A stretch of 50,586 nt of DNA, taken from assembly GCA_947375105.1 (NCBI GenBank), contig CANCET010000004.1, forward strand, positions 1 to 50,586. The letters run 5' to 3'. Origin of the DNA: Sphingomonadaceae bacterium. GTDB lineage: Bacteria > Pseudomonadota > Alphaproteobacteria > Sphingomonadales > Sphingomonadaceae. Below are positions 17,010 through 25,974 of the stretch, one piece after another. The notes under the pieces are model-generated. The model was given only the letters and a program-made list of their open reading frames with translations, made no database searches and was not told the origin of the DNA. Both the position numbers and the translations under genes were made by a program. Within the stretch, counting starts at the first letter, position 1. Each line of letters starts with the position of its first letter.

Positions 17010-17360
17010 GTCGACCAGGGCTCCGAGTCCATCAGCCGGGATCTGGATCTGTGGGCCTGCACCAACGGTGTTACGCTGGACTTCTCCCGGCCTGGCAAGC
17101 CGACCGATAACGCCTGCATCGAAGTCTTTAACGGGCCCTCCCGGGCGGAGTACCTGAACACTCATTGGTTCCTGACGTTTGCAGATGCCCGCGAAAAGTT
17201 GGAGAACTGGCGCAGATACTACAACGATGATCGGCCGCACGGTGCCATTGACAACGCGCCCCCGATCATGCCGATCAATCCCGGTGACGCACCCAGCCCG
17301 CCGGCGTAACCTCGGCCGGGAAACTCTAGCCCGGGGTGGTCCAGAGAATGATGTCGGATC
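17008..17360 (+). mobile_element. Truncated IS3-family insertion sequence
   Basis: It contains the transposase tail (to 17309) and probably the right end shortly after it, where the sequence reads CTAGCCCGGGGTGGTCCAGA. The exact right end is not certain, and no left end is present. The break point at 17008 suggests deletion or recombination through the element after insertion into a receptor gene. Confidence 0.55.
17010..17309 (+). pseudogene. 3' remnant of an IS3-family transposase (OrfB)
   Basis: An open frame of 99 codons without a start runs from VDQGSESISRDLDLWACT through FSRPGKPTDNACIEVFNG and AREKLENWRRYYNDDRPHG to a TAA at 17307-17309. This is the C-terminal third of an IS3-family (IS407-group-like) DDE integrase and includes the catalytic Glu in the IEVFNG segment. 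The 5' part and left inverted repeat are missing, because the frame begins exactly where a TonB-receptor stump stops. Confidence 0.85.
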
Positions 17361-17593
17361 AGGACGTCACCAGCATCAGAGCGGAAACGGGTGGTGGATT
17401 GGGGGCCAACGCTGAACGCAGCGGCGTCCATCCTCTCGACTCGCCAAGCCAGCAGATTCTTAAGGGAATTCAGCGTATTCTTGCGATGAAGCGTGATTGC
17501 AGCCGATTGTACTCAGTCTCGGCAACACTATTGAGGCGCGGACCGATGCCCGCGCCTCTTTAGTCATAATGCCTCAGGAATTATTGCTTGCGA
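17361..17593. other. Short non-coding stretch between IS remnant and TonB receptor gene
   Basis: No gene is recognised. It contains the hairpin at 17533-17558 just downstream of the minus-strand receptor gene. Confidence 0.4.
17533..17558. terminator. Perfect 9-bp hairpin downstream of the TonB receptor gene
   Basis: GAGGCGCGG (17533-17541) pairs with CCGCGCCTC (17550-17558) around an 8-base loop. It lies 36 bp after the receptor stop on the minus strand. A TTTA follows on the + strand side only, so it may act better in that direction or with Rho. Confidence 0.55.
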
Positions 17594-19888
17594 TCAGAAC
17601 TTGACGCCGATTGTACCGCCGAAGCTGCGCGGTTCAAGCGCCGAGGCAAAGGCCCAAAGGCCGGTTACCCCACCCGCTGCCGTGACCGACTGGGCAACCG
17701 TGAAGGACGCCGTGGTCGTCTGGATATTGGCCAGATTGCGACCATAGAACCGGACGTAGGCATCCGCACCGCCGAGCGTGAAGTTTGCGGTCAGGCTGGC
17801 ATCCAGCAAATCCTGCGTTTTGGTGCGGACACGGGGATCGTTGCCGCTGACCAAGATGGGGCCAGTGGCGAGGTTGCCCGAAACACCGGCGATCGAGATC
17901 TGCTGGTCATAAGGGCTGATATGACGCCACTGGAGCGAGGTCACGACGCTTCCGAAGCTGGTCGGCAGACTGTGTTCACCCGCCAGCGACCCACTGAAGG
18001 TGGGGGCATAGATGAGATTGTTGTTGGTGAAATCGAACGGAACAATCGCACCAGCCGGATTGAGCCCACCGACAACATAGTTGCGGAAGTGGGAATCCAT
18101 CAGCGACAGGCTGGCCGTCAGCTTGAAGCCCGCAGCCGGGCGCAGTGTCGCATCCGCCTCAATGCCCTTGATCAGCGCACCGCCGGGCACGTTGCCGGTG
18201 ATGGTCTGGTTGCCGGTTGCGCAGGTGCAGGGAATCGTCTGGTTCTGCTGAGTATTCTTGTAGTCGGCAACGAATCCGGCGACGTTGAGCTGGAGCTTCC
18301 GATCGAGCAGATCGAGCTTGGTGCCGATCTCGTAGCTGTCAATCGTTTCGGGTTGGAAGGCAACCTGGGCGCGGACCGCGTCGCCAGCGCGCGGGCTGAA
18401 GCCGCCGGAGCGATAGCCGCGGGTCCAGCTGGCATAGAGCAAGGTGTCGTTGTTGGGGCGGAAGTCGATGCCCACCTTGGGGGTGAACTTCGAGAAGTTC
18501 GCCTTGCCCGGCGGGAACGGTGCGCCCTGGAAACCGTTGTTCAGGATCTTGAGGTCATGCGTCCAACGGCCGCCGAAGCTCAGACGGAACTTGTCAGCAA
18601 ACGCCCAGTTGAAGTCGCCAAAGCCCGCATAGGATTCGGTCTTGGCGTATTCGATCTGATACCCCGGCGCGATCTTGGCCGGATCGGCCGCGGTAAGCAG
18701 CGCATTGCCGCCGCCAATGGTGGTGTATTGCAGGAAATTGTAGTGTGAGTTGAAGTAGAAGCCGCCGACAACGTAGTCGAACGTGCTGCCGATCTTGCCG
18801 GAAGCGCGCAGTTCCTGGCTCCACTGGGTATACTGCTGCTGGCGCAGGACATAGTAGAGCGAATTGGTGCCGAAATCCTGCGTCTGGCTTTCGTTGCTGT
18901 GCCGCCAGCCGGTGATCGAGGTCAGCTTCACGTCGCCAATCTCGTAGTTCATGCGCAGCGTTGCCGCCGGTGCCTTGTAGGTGGCATAGGTCGGGAGGCC
19001 GGAGATTTCGTAGATGTTCTTGATGGGCGTAGCGACCCCGTAGAACGCTTCGCCGGGCTTGGTCAGGCTGACATTGACCGGCACGAAGGACTGTTCGAGG
19101 TTTTCGACAGTCAACTGCGCGTCGAAGGGCGAGCCGTCGGGCCGGAACAGCAACGAGGCGCCATAGCTGTCACTCTTGCTCCCGCCGGTGCGTGTCTTGG
19201 AGGTGGTGTTGAAATAGTAGCCGTCCGACGCGTTGTGCGAATACCAGGCCTTCACGCCAAAGCTGTGGCCATCACCCAGATTGATGATCGCCTTGCCCGC
19301 CCAAGTGTTCCACTTGCCATAGCTGAGTTCAGCCTTCACGCCGGTTTGCATCGTCGGCTTGCTGCGTTCGATGCTGATGACGCCACCGATCGTGTTCGCG
19401 CCGAACAGCGTGCCCTGGGGCCCGCGCAGCACTTCGATCTGGCCGATGTCGAAGGTATCCTGCAGCTGACCTGTGTTGGTGCCGATCGTCACGCCATCGA
19501 TGACGACGCCGACGGTCGGGGTCTGCGACTTTTCGACGTCGGCATAGGTCAGGCCTCGAATCGACAGGTTTGCCGCCTGCGCGCCCGAGTTCTGCTGGGT
19601 AATGAGTAGACCCGGGGCCGCCCCCTGCAAATCCCCGATGTTGACCGAGGCCTTGTTCTCAAGCGCGGCCGTGTTGATCGCAGTGATCGCAATCGGGGTT
19701 GATTGCAGCGTTTCCGAGCGTCGGCGGGCCGAGACGATGATCTGGCCGCTGTCGCCGTTGTCGGCGCTTGCCGCTGCCGAGGCGCTGGCATCTGCCGCAG
19801 CCTGGGCAAGGGCAGGATCCGAAATACCGAAGAGCGCAAAAGTGGATAGCGCGGCGAAAGCAGAGCTGCAGGCAAACCCAGAACGCAT
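17594..19888 (-). CDS. TonB-dependent outer-membrane receptor
   Basis: This is a 764-residue exported receptor. ATG 19888 is chosen because GGGGGGAG lies about 9 bases upstream and the N-terminus MRSGFACSSAFAALST is a signal peptide ending near PALAQ. A TonB-box-like segment (QIIVSARRR, near residues 49-57) precedes a plug domain with DLQGAAPGLLITQQNSGAQ, VGVVIDGVTIGTN and IEVLRGPQGTLFGANTIGG. The barrel follows and ends in EPRSFGGTIGVKF, with the usual terminal Phe. Such receptors import scarce or large substrates with TonB energy. Its neighbours are oxidative catabolic genes, so it may take up the compound they degrade, which is inference. Confidence 0.93.
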   Translation of the reverse strand: MRSGFACSSAFAALSTFALFGISDPALAQAAADASASAAASADNGDSGQIIVSARRRSETLQSTPIAITAINTAALENKASVNIGDLQGAAPGLLITQQNSGAQAANLSIRGLTYADVEKSQTPTVGVVIDGVTIGTNTGQLQDTFDIGQIEVLRGPQGTLFGANTIGGVISIERSKPTMQTGVKAELSYGKWNTWAGKAIINLGDGHSFGVKAWYSHNASDGYYFNTTSKTRTGGSKSDSYGASLLFRPDGSPFDAQLTVENLEQSFVPVNVSLTKPGEAFYGVATPIKNIYEISGLPTYATYKAPAATLRMNYEIGDVKLTSITGWRHSNESQTQDFGTNSLYYVLRQQQYTQWSQELRASGKIGSTFDYVVGGFYFNSHYNFLQYTTIGGGNALLTAADPAKIAPGYQIEYAKTESYAGFGDFNWAFADKFRLSFGGRWTHDLKILNNGFQGAPFPPGKANFSKFTPKVGIDFRPNNDTLLYASWTRGYRSGGFSPRAGDAVRAQVAFQPETIDSYEIGTKLDLLDRKLQLNVAGFVADYKNTQQNQTIPCTCATGNQTITGNVPGGALIKGIEADATLRPAAGFKLTASLSLMDSHFRNYVVGGLNPAGAIVPFDFTNNNLIYAPTFSGSLAGEHSLPTSFGSVVTSLQWRHISPYDQQISIAGVSGNLATGPILVSGNDPRVRTKTQDLLDASLTANFTLGGADAYVRFYGRNLANIQTTTASFTVAQSVTAAGGVTGLWAFASALEPRSFGGTIGVKF

Positions 19889-20044
19889 GATTATCAACTC
19901 CCCCCGGATCGGCATGCATGCCGCCGTTTCTTATGTCGGATGCGCGTATGCAATGCATCGCGGGAGGGAGTTAACTGCGACATGTCACAGGTTGGCGAGT
20001 TGGAATGAGCGTTTTGGTTCGAATCAGGACTGCACCTGCTTGGT

Positions 20045-20252
20045 TTAGCCGCCATCGACGGCAATGTTCGCATCTGCCTTCGCCGCCGCGGCGCATGGGA
20101 AGGATATCGATCTGCATCGCGGCATCCCAAGCGGCATCACTGGCCTCGCCGAAGTTGGCGGCCCCTCTTGGCGCTTAAGCGTGGCCCCTGCGCCCGATCC
20201 CGCCAATGGCGCCGACCAGAATGGCCTTCCTATCCTTGAGCCCCAGATCCAT
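20045..20252 (-). pseudogene. Short-chain dehydrogenase remnant, N- and C-termini only
   Basis: The start (ATG 20252, with GGAGAAGG 8 bases upstream) encodes MDLGLKDRKAILVGAIGGIG, a classic SDR N-terminus with the nucleotide-binding glycine motif. It meets a stop soon after. Further on, in another frame, is NFGEASDAAWDAAMQIDI, which resembles the SDR stretch before the NxxG...VN region. The end reads ADANIAVDGG with TAA at 20045-20047, a classic SDR C-terminus. About 68 codons' worth remain of an expected 250, so it is inactivated by deletions and frameshifts. Confidence 0.7.
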
Positions 20253-20342
20253 CACGCCATCCTTCTCCGGTTGAGAGTGCGTGCACGACAATGGGCGCGG
20301 CGTGGTGACGCGGCTGGTCGCGTTGTTGGGGGTAGGGAAGGT
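20253..20342. other. Gap between SDR remnant and MDR gene
   Basis: No gene or clear signal was recognised apart from the ribosome site of the SDR remnant at 20261-20268. Confidence 0.4.
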
Positions 20343-21398
20343 TCAGGCAGCGCCCGGTAAGGGCCAATCGGCAAGCGTCGTGACGGCGTCGTCGAGGCGG
20401 ACCAGTGTCTTGCCCGAAGTCTGGCCGGACATCAGGCGGATGAAGGCCTCAGGCGCGGCTTCGATCCCCGTGGCAACGTTTTCGGTGGCGACAAGTTCGC
20501 CCGAGCGGATCCAGCCGGTCAGCCGGGCCTGCGCTTCCTCGATCAGGTCCGCTGCCTCGTAGGCGAGGAAGCCGCGCATGGTGATGCGATTGACCAGCAC
20601 CTGCCAGATATTGGCGAGGCGGTAGGGATCGGTCTGGTGGTTGTAGTTGGAAACCATGCCGCAGACCGGAATACGCCCGAAGGCCTTCATCCGGGGCAGC
20701 ACCGCGTCGAGCGTCGCGCCGCCAACATTGTCGAAATAGAGATCTATGCCGGACGGGAAGTGCCGGTCGATCTCGGCACCCAGATCAGGTGCCGCGCGGT
20801 AATCGATGGCACCGTGAAAGCCTAGGTCCTCGACAATTGCGCGCGACTTTTGGGCGGTGCCGACGGTGCCGATCACCCGGCAGCCGCAGAGCCGCGCGAC
20901 CTGTCCGGCGACCGAGCCGACCGCACCGGCCGCCGCGCTCACCAGAACTTCGTCGCCCTCGCGCATTTCGCCATAGCGCTTGAGCCCGACATAGGCCGTG
21001 ATGCCGGACCACCCGGCGGCACCCATGTAGACGGTGAGCGGCAAGTCCGGCGCGACCGCCACGTTCTCAAAGGCGACCGAATCCGGCGCGATGACCGAAT
21101 AGTTCTCCCAGCCGATGAAGGCGCGGCCGAAATCGCCTTCGCGGAAATCGGGGTTGCGGGAGGCCACGACCTCGCCGAGCACCATGGTGGGGATCAGCCC
21201 GCCGATCGGGACCGAGGGCAGATAGCTCTTCACATCATCGAGCATGCCGCGCACGGCAGGATCAATCGCGAAGACGCGGTTGCGCAGGAGCACTTCGCCT
21301 TCGCCAAGTTCGGGGACCGGCGCTTCCTCGATTCGGAACGCATCAGCGGTAGGCACGCCTTGCGGGCGCGCGGCCAGAACGATGCGGCGGTTGATCAT
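20343..21398 (-). CDS. NADP-dependent MDR-family double-bond reductase
   Basis: This is a 351-residue cytoplasmic enzyme starting at ATG 21398 with GGGGAGAG upstream. It lacks the zinc-binding residues of alcohol dehydrogenases. It has the nucleotide-binding motif VSAAAGAVGSVAGQVARLCG (near residues 150-170) and the segment DLYFDNVGGATLDAVLPRM, both typical of the leukotriene B4 dehydrogenase/2-alkenal reductase/CurA branch. Members reduce alpha,beta-unsaturated ketones or aldehydes with NADPH. In this catabolic cluster it may reduce an enone made by the flavin dehydrogenase or hydroxylation steps. It is divergent from the Rieske gene, with a shared 196-bp control region. Confidence 0.88.
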   Translation of the reverse strand: MINRRIVLAARPQGVPTADAFRIEEAPVPELGEGEVLLRNRVFAIDPAVRGMLDDVKSYLPSVPIGGLIPTMVLGEVVASRNPDFREGDFGRAFIGWENYSVIAPDSVAFENVAVAPDLPLTVYMGAAGWSGITAYVGLKRYGEMREGDEVLVSAAAGAVGSVAGQVARLCGCRVIGTVGTAQKSRAIVEDLGFHGAIDYRAAPDLGAEIDRHFPSGIDLYFDNVGGATLDAVLPRMKAFGRIPVCGMVSNYNHQTDPYRLANIWQVLVNRITMRGFLAYEAADLIEEAQARLTGWIRSGELVATENVATGIEAAPEAFIRLMSGQTSGKTLVRLDDAVTTLADWPLPGAA

Positions 21399-21594
21399 GG
21401 CTCTCTCCCCAAACTTGTGCGGTCTTCTGGGCGAGCGCTCGGCCTCGGTAAACTGGCCTTCGTCACAGTTTATTCCGGGTCAGCTAGCCAAAGCTGCAGG
21501 TACCCCGGTGCCGCCGGCCGCGCTACATCACGGGAAATGCTCAGGATCGCCCGGTGGCGAAAATGCCTGGCCAGAGCATGACGAGGATTGTGCC

Positions 21595-22917
21595 ATGAAT
21601 GCTCCCGAGAATACCTCGCGCTATTCGCCCGAGTTCGACATGCCGGTACGCGGCGATGTGATCACCGCCGACCGCTACATCTCGCGCGAATGGATGGAGC
21701 TCGAAAACCGGCACCTCTGGCCCAAGGTCTGGCATCTGGGAGCAGTCCTCGCCGAGTTCGAGGAACCGGGCGATATCGTCCGCCACAATTTCGGCAAGGA
21801 ATCGGTGATCATGGTCAGGCAGGAGGACGGTTCGATCCGCGCCTTCTACAACACCTGCCCGCATCGTGGTAATCGCCTCGTGCTGGGCAATGTCGCCAGC
21901 GTACCCAAGATCGTCTGCGGCTATCACAGCTGGCAGTACGATCTCGATGGCACGCTTTCCGCCGTGCAGGATCCCGACGACTTCGCGGGGGGCAACCCCT
22001 GCGGCAAGGTGAAGCTGACCGAACTGCGCTGTGAGACCTGGGGCCCGTTCGTGTTCTGGTGCATGGACGATGATGTGAAGCCGCTGCTCGCATGGCTGGA
22101 TCCCTACCCGGAGCGGCTCAAGAACTACGGGCTCGAGAACTGGGTGCGCGTGCTCAACCTCTCGGCGGATGCGGACTTCAACTGGAAGATCATCCGCGAC
22201 AATTTCAACGAGAGCTATCACCTTCCGACGATCCATCCGGAGCTGGCGACCTTTATCAACGATGGGCTGCCGACCACGCTGTTCGAGATGTATCCCAGCG
22301 GGCACAACGCGATGTGGATGATCGGCCATCAGGCGACGACGCGGAAGAATTATCATTCCGCAGAAGTGCCTGCCCCGCTTGACGATATCGCGCGCGCATG
22401 GGGGATCGATCCGGCGGACTACAACGGCCGCACCGGCGACATCCGCGCGGCAGTGATCGCGGCCAAGCGCAAGCTCGGGCCGGAGCGGGGCTATGCCAAC
22501 TATCCCGACATGACCGACCAGCAGTTGGTCGACTATTTCCACTGCACGATGTTCCCCAACCTGACGCTGACGATGTCGCCGGAACAATGCCAGATCCTGC
22601 GCACCGAGCCGCATCCGACCGACCCCGAGAAGTGCATTTTCCAGCACTGGTGCCTCTATCCGCCGGTGGAGGGCATGCAGGACGTCGAAACGCCGATCGG
22701 CATGGTGCCGCTGCGCCACGATGCTGCGCACTACCATACCCGTTATGGCGAGGGCGTGACGCTCGGCTTCGTCGCGGATCAGGATCTCTCGATCGGCACC
22801 AGCCAGCAGCAGGGCCTCAATTCGCGCGGCTTCAAGGGCTGCATCCTGCCGATGCAGGAGAAGCGCATTCAGCGCTTCCATGAGCTGCTCAACGACATGG
22901 TGCGGGGCAAGGACTGA
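21595..22917 (+). CDS. Rieske non-haem iron oxygenase, alpha-type subunit
   Basis: This is a 440-residue protein. ATG 21595 is chosen because GAGGA lies 7 bases upstream and the Rieske domain then sits at the usual distance. The [2Fe-2S] ligands are in CPHRGNRL (Cys88, His90) and CGYHSWQY (Cys108, His111). The catalytic segment DNFNESYHLPTIHPEL supplies the iron ligands His209 and His214. The residue three before the first His is Glu206, not the Asp of naphthalene-dioxygenase-type enzymes. A bridging Glu is known from the CntA/choline-monooxygenase-like branch. No ferredoxin or reductase gene is in the window, so electrons must come from elsewhere. It probably starts the oxidation of the cluster's substrate. 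Confidence 0.93.
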   Translation: MNAPENTSRYSPEFDMPVRGDVITADRYISREWMELENRHLWPKVWHLGAVLAEFEEPGDIVRHNFGKESVIMVRQEDGSIRAFYNTCPHRGNRLVLGNVASVPKIVCGYHSWQYDLDGTLSAVQDPDDFAGGNPCGKVKLTELRCETWGPFVFWCMDDDVKPLLAWLDPYPERLKNYGLENWVRVLNLSADADFNWKIIRDNFNESYHLPTIHPELATFINDGLPTTLFEMYPSGHNAMWMIGHQATTRKNYHSAEVPAPLDDIARAWGIDPADYNGRTGDIRAAVIAAKRKLGPERGYANYPDMTDQQLVDYFHCTMFPNLTLTMSPEQCQILRTEPHPTDPEKCIFQHWCLYPPVEGMQDVETPIGMVPLRHDAAHYHTRYGEGVTLGFVADQDLSIGTSQQQGLNSRGFKGCILPMQEKRIQRFHELLNDMVRGKD

Positions 22918-23016
22918 CGCCGCTGCACAGCGGCCGCAAAATCGGCACTTGCGCGGCCGCGAGATGACATACCCTTGCCGTCCGGTGCGGGCCAACAGAA
23001 TGGATCAGAGAGAGCG

Positions 23017-24672
23017 ATGAGCGAGCAAGGCAGGTGGGACCGCGAGGTCGATGTCGCCGTGCTAGGGTCGGGCGGGGCGGCGCTGACGGCTGCGATCAGC
23101 GCCTTTGACCACGGCGCGCGCGAGGTCCTGATCCTCGAAAAGGGCAACATGGTCGGCGGCACGACCGCGATGTCGGGCGGGATGCTGTGGATCCCGAACA
23201 ATCCCTATCAGGTGGCGGCGGGTATCGCGGAATCCGATGAGGACGTCGTCGCCTATCTCGATGCACTGGCACCGGGGCAGCTCGAACCCGATACGCTCTT
23301 CGCGTTCATGGAAAACGGGCCGGAGATGATCCGCTATTTCACCGAGAAGACGCCGGTGCGCTTCCACGCCTTTGCCGATTTTCCCGACTACCAGCCCTAT
23401 CTGCCCGGCGCCAAGCCCGATGGCGGGCGCAGCCTCGACAACGAAGGGTTCGCCTTTGCCGAACTCGGCAAGTTGGCGAGCCGCGTCAATCCGACCAAGA
23501 TGGCCTATCCGGTACGCGGCAGCCTTTCGGAAGCAATCGGCGGATTGCTCGATGGCGAGACACTGGCAGACCGAGAGGCGCGCGATGTGCGCGGACTGGG
23601 GCAGGCGCTGATCGGATCGCTGTTCAAGGCAGTGCTCGATCGGAACATCCCGATCGAGTTCGAGCAGCGTGCACGCAAGCTGGTAAAGGACGGTGACCGC
23701 GTCATCGGTGTCATTGCCGAAGATGCGAACGGGAAGGACTTGCGGGTAAGAGCGCGGCGCGGTGTGGTGATCGCGACCGGCGGGTTCGAATGGAACGAGG
23801 CCCTGGTGCGCGCGTTTGTCCGTGGGCCGCTGACCGGGCCGGTGAGCGTGCCGGAAAACGAAGGCGACGGCCTCATCATGGCGGTCGAGGCCGGCGCGCA
23901 GCTCGGCAACATGCAGAATGCGTGGTGGATGCAGAGCGTGCTGGAGCGGGAGCCGCAGCACCGCAACGCCAAGCCCAATTTCCTGCTCGGATCGGACGAA
24001 CGCGCACGGCCGGGAGCGATCCTCGTCAACCGGGCGGGCAAGCGGTTTGTCAACGAAGCGGCCAATTACAACGCTTTGGGCAAGGCCATCGTGGCGTTCG
24101 ACGCGGGGCGACATGAATATTCCAACCTGCCCTATTGGCTGATCCTCGACCAGCGCTACAAGGACAAGTACCCGTTGTTCACCTCGATGCCGGGCTCGGA
24201 GCAGGCCTATCCCTATCTGATGAAAGCGGATACGCTGGCCGAGCTTGCCGCGATGGCGGGGATCGATCCGGCAGGTCTCGAAGCCAACGTCGCGCGTTTC
24301 AACACGATGGTGAAGAACGGCCATGACGACGATTTCCAGCGCGGTGACACCACCTATGACAACTACTACATGTGGGGTGATACTGCGTTCGATCCGCCCT
24401 ATCGCACGCTGGGCCTGATCGATCAGGCGCCGTTCTATGCGGTGAAGATGGAATCCGGCGCGCTCGGCACCGCGGGCGGGCCAAAGACCAATGCCGATGC
24501 GCAAGTGATTGATTGGCAGGGCAATCCGATCCCCGGGCTCTATGCGGCGGGCAACGCGATGGCCGCCGTGCTAGGCGAGGCTTATGGCGGCGCCGGCGGT
24601 ACGCTGGGGCCGGGGATGACCTTCGGCTATATCGCCGGCAAGCACCTCGGGCGGACGATCCCCAACGCCTGA
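23017..24672 (+). CDS. FAD-binding dehydrogenase of the 3-ketosteroid-delta1-dehydrogenase-like family
   Basis: This is a 551-residue flavoprotein. ATG 23017 has an AGAGAG purine run just upstream and starts just before the dinucleotide-binding motif DVAVLGSGGAALTAAISAFD. A second FAD contact is in GGTTAMSGGMLWIPNN. The C-terminal signature is LYAAGNAMAAVLGEAYGGAG, followed by GTLGPGMTFGYIAGKH, as in KstD-type and fumarate-reductase-like flavoproteins. Members desaturate 3-ketosteroids or related cyclic ketones by removing two hydrogens. It follows the Rieske gene by 99 bp on the same strand, so they are probably co-transcribed. Confidence 0.9.
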   Translation: MSEQGRWDREVDVAVLGSGGAALTAAISAFDHGAREVLILEKGNMVGGTTAMSGGMLWIPNNPYQVAAGIAESDEDVVAYLDALAPGQLEPDTLFAFMENGPEMIRYFTEKTPVRFHAFADFPDYQPYLPGAKPDGGRSLDNEGFAFAELGKLASRVNPTKMAYPVRGSLSEAIGGLLDGETLADREARDVRGLGQALIGSLFKAVLDRNIPIEFEQRARKLVKDGDRVIGVIAEDANGKDLRVRARRGVVIATGGFEWNEALVRAFVRGPLTGPVSVPENEGDGLIMAVEAGAQLGNMQNAWWMQSVLEREPQHRNAKPNFLLGSDERARPGAILVNRAGKRFVNEAANYNALGKAIVAFDAGRHEYSNLPYWLILDQRYKDKYPLFTSMPGSEQAYPYLMKADTLAELAAMAGIDPAGLEANVARFNTMVKNGHDDDFQRGDTTYDNYYMWGDTAFDPPYRTLGLIDQAPFYAVKMESGALGTAGGPKTNADAQVIDWQGNPIPGLYAAGNAMAAVLGEAYGGAGGTLGPGMTFGYIAGKHLGRTIPNA

Positions 24673-24689
24673 ACGGGATGGGGGACGGT

Positions 24690-25171
24690 GGCCTTCAGAC
24701 CGCGTGTAGCCGCCACCCATTTCCTCAGGCCAGCTGATGCGGCCGATGGGATGGCGCAGGTTGTTGCCCGCGATGATCGCCTCGACGTTTTAGCCCGCGC
24801 CGAGCCCTAGATAGCGTTCGAAGATCGAATGCAGCATGCCGGTATCAATCCCGCCGTGGTATACCAAGTTGACGCGGATGTCATAGCTGGGCGCGGCAAA
24901 TTCCGCGCCCATGCACTTCGAGAGCATTTTCACCGCCGCCTTGCTGATGCCATAGGCCGCGTTGAAGGCCCCACCGCGCATCCCGTCCACGCTCGAGAAA
25001 TTGACTACCGAGGCGCCGCCGGAGCGGACCTGTCAGCCCTCCGCGCAGGTCACGTTGAGCTGGACGTAGTGGTCCGCGCCCGTGATCTCCGCGCTCGCTG
25101 CCGATGCCGCCAGCAGCTCCGCTGACGACAGCCACCACGTTGTCGAGCGTTATTGTTATTGTGCGGTCCAT
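24690..25171 (-). pseudogene. Decayed short-chain dehydrogenase gene
   Basis: From ATG 25171 the frame begins with ITLDNVVAVVSGAAGGIGS, an SDR N-terminus. The middle is deleted, and the match resumes in another frame at ITGADHYVQLNVTCAEG, which is followed by an in-frame TGA. It continues with GGASVVNFSSVDGMRGG, the catalytic YGISKAAVKMLSKCMGAEFA, and VYHGGIDTGM, then a stop at 24790-24792. Beyond that stop the match goes on with NNLRHPIGRISWPEEMGGG. At least one deletion, one frameshift and two stops are present, so no working enzyme can be made. Its start overlaps the end of the intact SDR gene by 16 bases. Confidence 0.8.
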
Positions 25172-25974
25172 CCCCCGTCGATCACCAGTTCAGCGCCGGT
25201 CATGTAGGAGCTGTCCTCGCTGGCGAGGAAGAAAGCGGCGGCGGCCAGTTCCGAGGGATCGGCGAGGCGGCCAATCGGCGTGCGGCCCGCAACCATGTCA
25301 ACGAGGTCCTGCGCCTTTTCGGCGGCACCGCTATCGACCCAGCGCTGGAAACCCTGCTGGAGCAGCGGGGTGGTGACGAAGCCGGGGTGCAGCGAGTTGG
25401 CGCGGATCGGCATGCCCTTGGCCGCAAATTCGAGCGCGATGCCCTTGGTGAACATTCGCACCGCGCCCTTGCTGGCATTGTAGGCAGAAACCTCGCTCAT
25501 CCCGACAAGGCCCATGATCGAGCTGACATTGATGATCGAGGCACCGCCTTTGAAATTGGCGCCACTCGCCGCCATTATCGGAACGAAGGCGCGCGTGCCC
25601 ATGAACACGCCGTCGACATTGATCGCCATGATCCGCCGCCAGCCCTCGTCGGTCAGCGATTCGACCGGGCCGGTCAGGTCGGTGCCGGCATTGTTGACGA
25701 GGATGTGGAGGCGGCCGTGATGCGCCTCAACATGGGCGCGGGCGCGTTCCCAGTCCTCGGCGCGGGTAACATCGGCCCGGACGTAGCTCGCCGCCTGGCC
25801 ATGCCGGGCAAGCGCCGCGGTGACGGCTTCGCTATCGGGGGCATCGAGATCGGTCAGCACGACTTCGGCACCTTCAGCCAGGAAGCGCACCACGCAAGCC
25901 TCGCCGATCCCGCGCAGCCCCCCTGATACCAATGCAACGCGTCCCTTCAGCCGCTGGCTGCCAAGTTCGCTCAT
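25156..25974 (-). CDS. Classical short-chain dehydrogenase/reductase
   Basis: This is a 272-residue cytoplasmic oxidoreductase with the full classical SDR set. The glycine motif is SGGLRGIG (17-24), and an acidic TDLD after strand 2 favours NAD over NADP. NNAG is at 94-97, the catalytic Ser is near 151-152, and the catalytic pair is YNASK (Tyr165, Lys169). It has the usual ending AELVIDGGWTAQ. It probably oxidises a hydroxyl made by the cluster's other enzymes. It is the only intact SDR of the three SDR loci in this island and may have taken over from the decayed copies. Confidence 0.92.
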   Translation of the reverse strand: MSELGSQRLKGRVALVSGGLRGIGEACVVRFLAEGAEVVLTDLDAPDSEAVTAALARHGQAASYVRADVTRAEDWERARAHVEAHHGRLHILVNNAGTDLTGPVESLTDEGWRRIMAINVDGVFMGTRAFVPIMAASGANFKGGASIINVSSIMGLVGMSEVSAYNASKGAVRMFTKGIALEFAAKGMPIRANSLHPGFVTTPLLQQGFQRWVDSGAAEKAQDLVDMVAGRTPIGRLADPSELAAAAFFLASEDSSYMTGAELVIDGGWTAQ

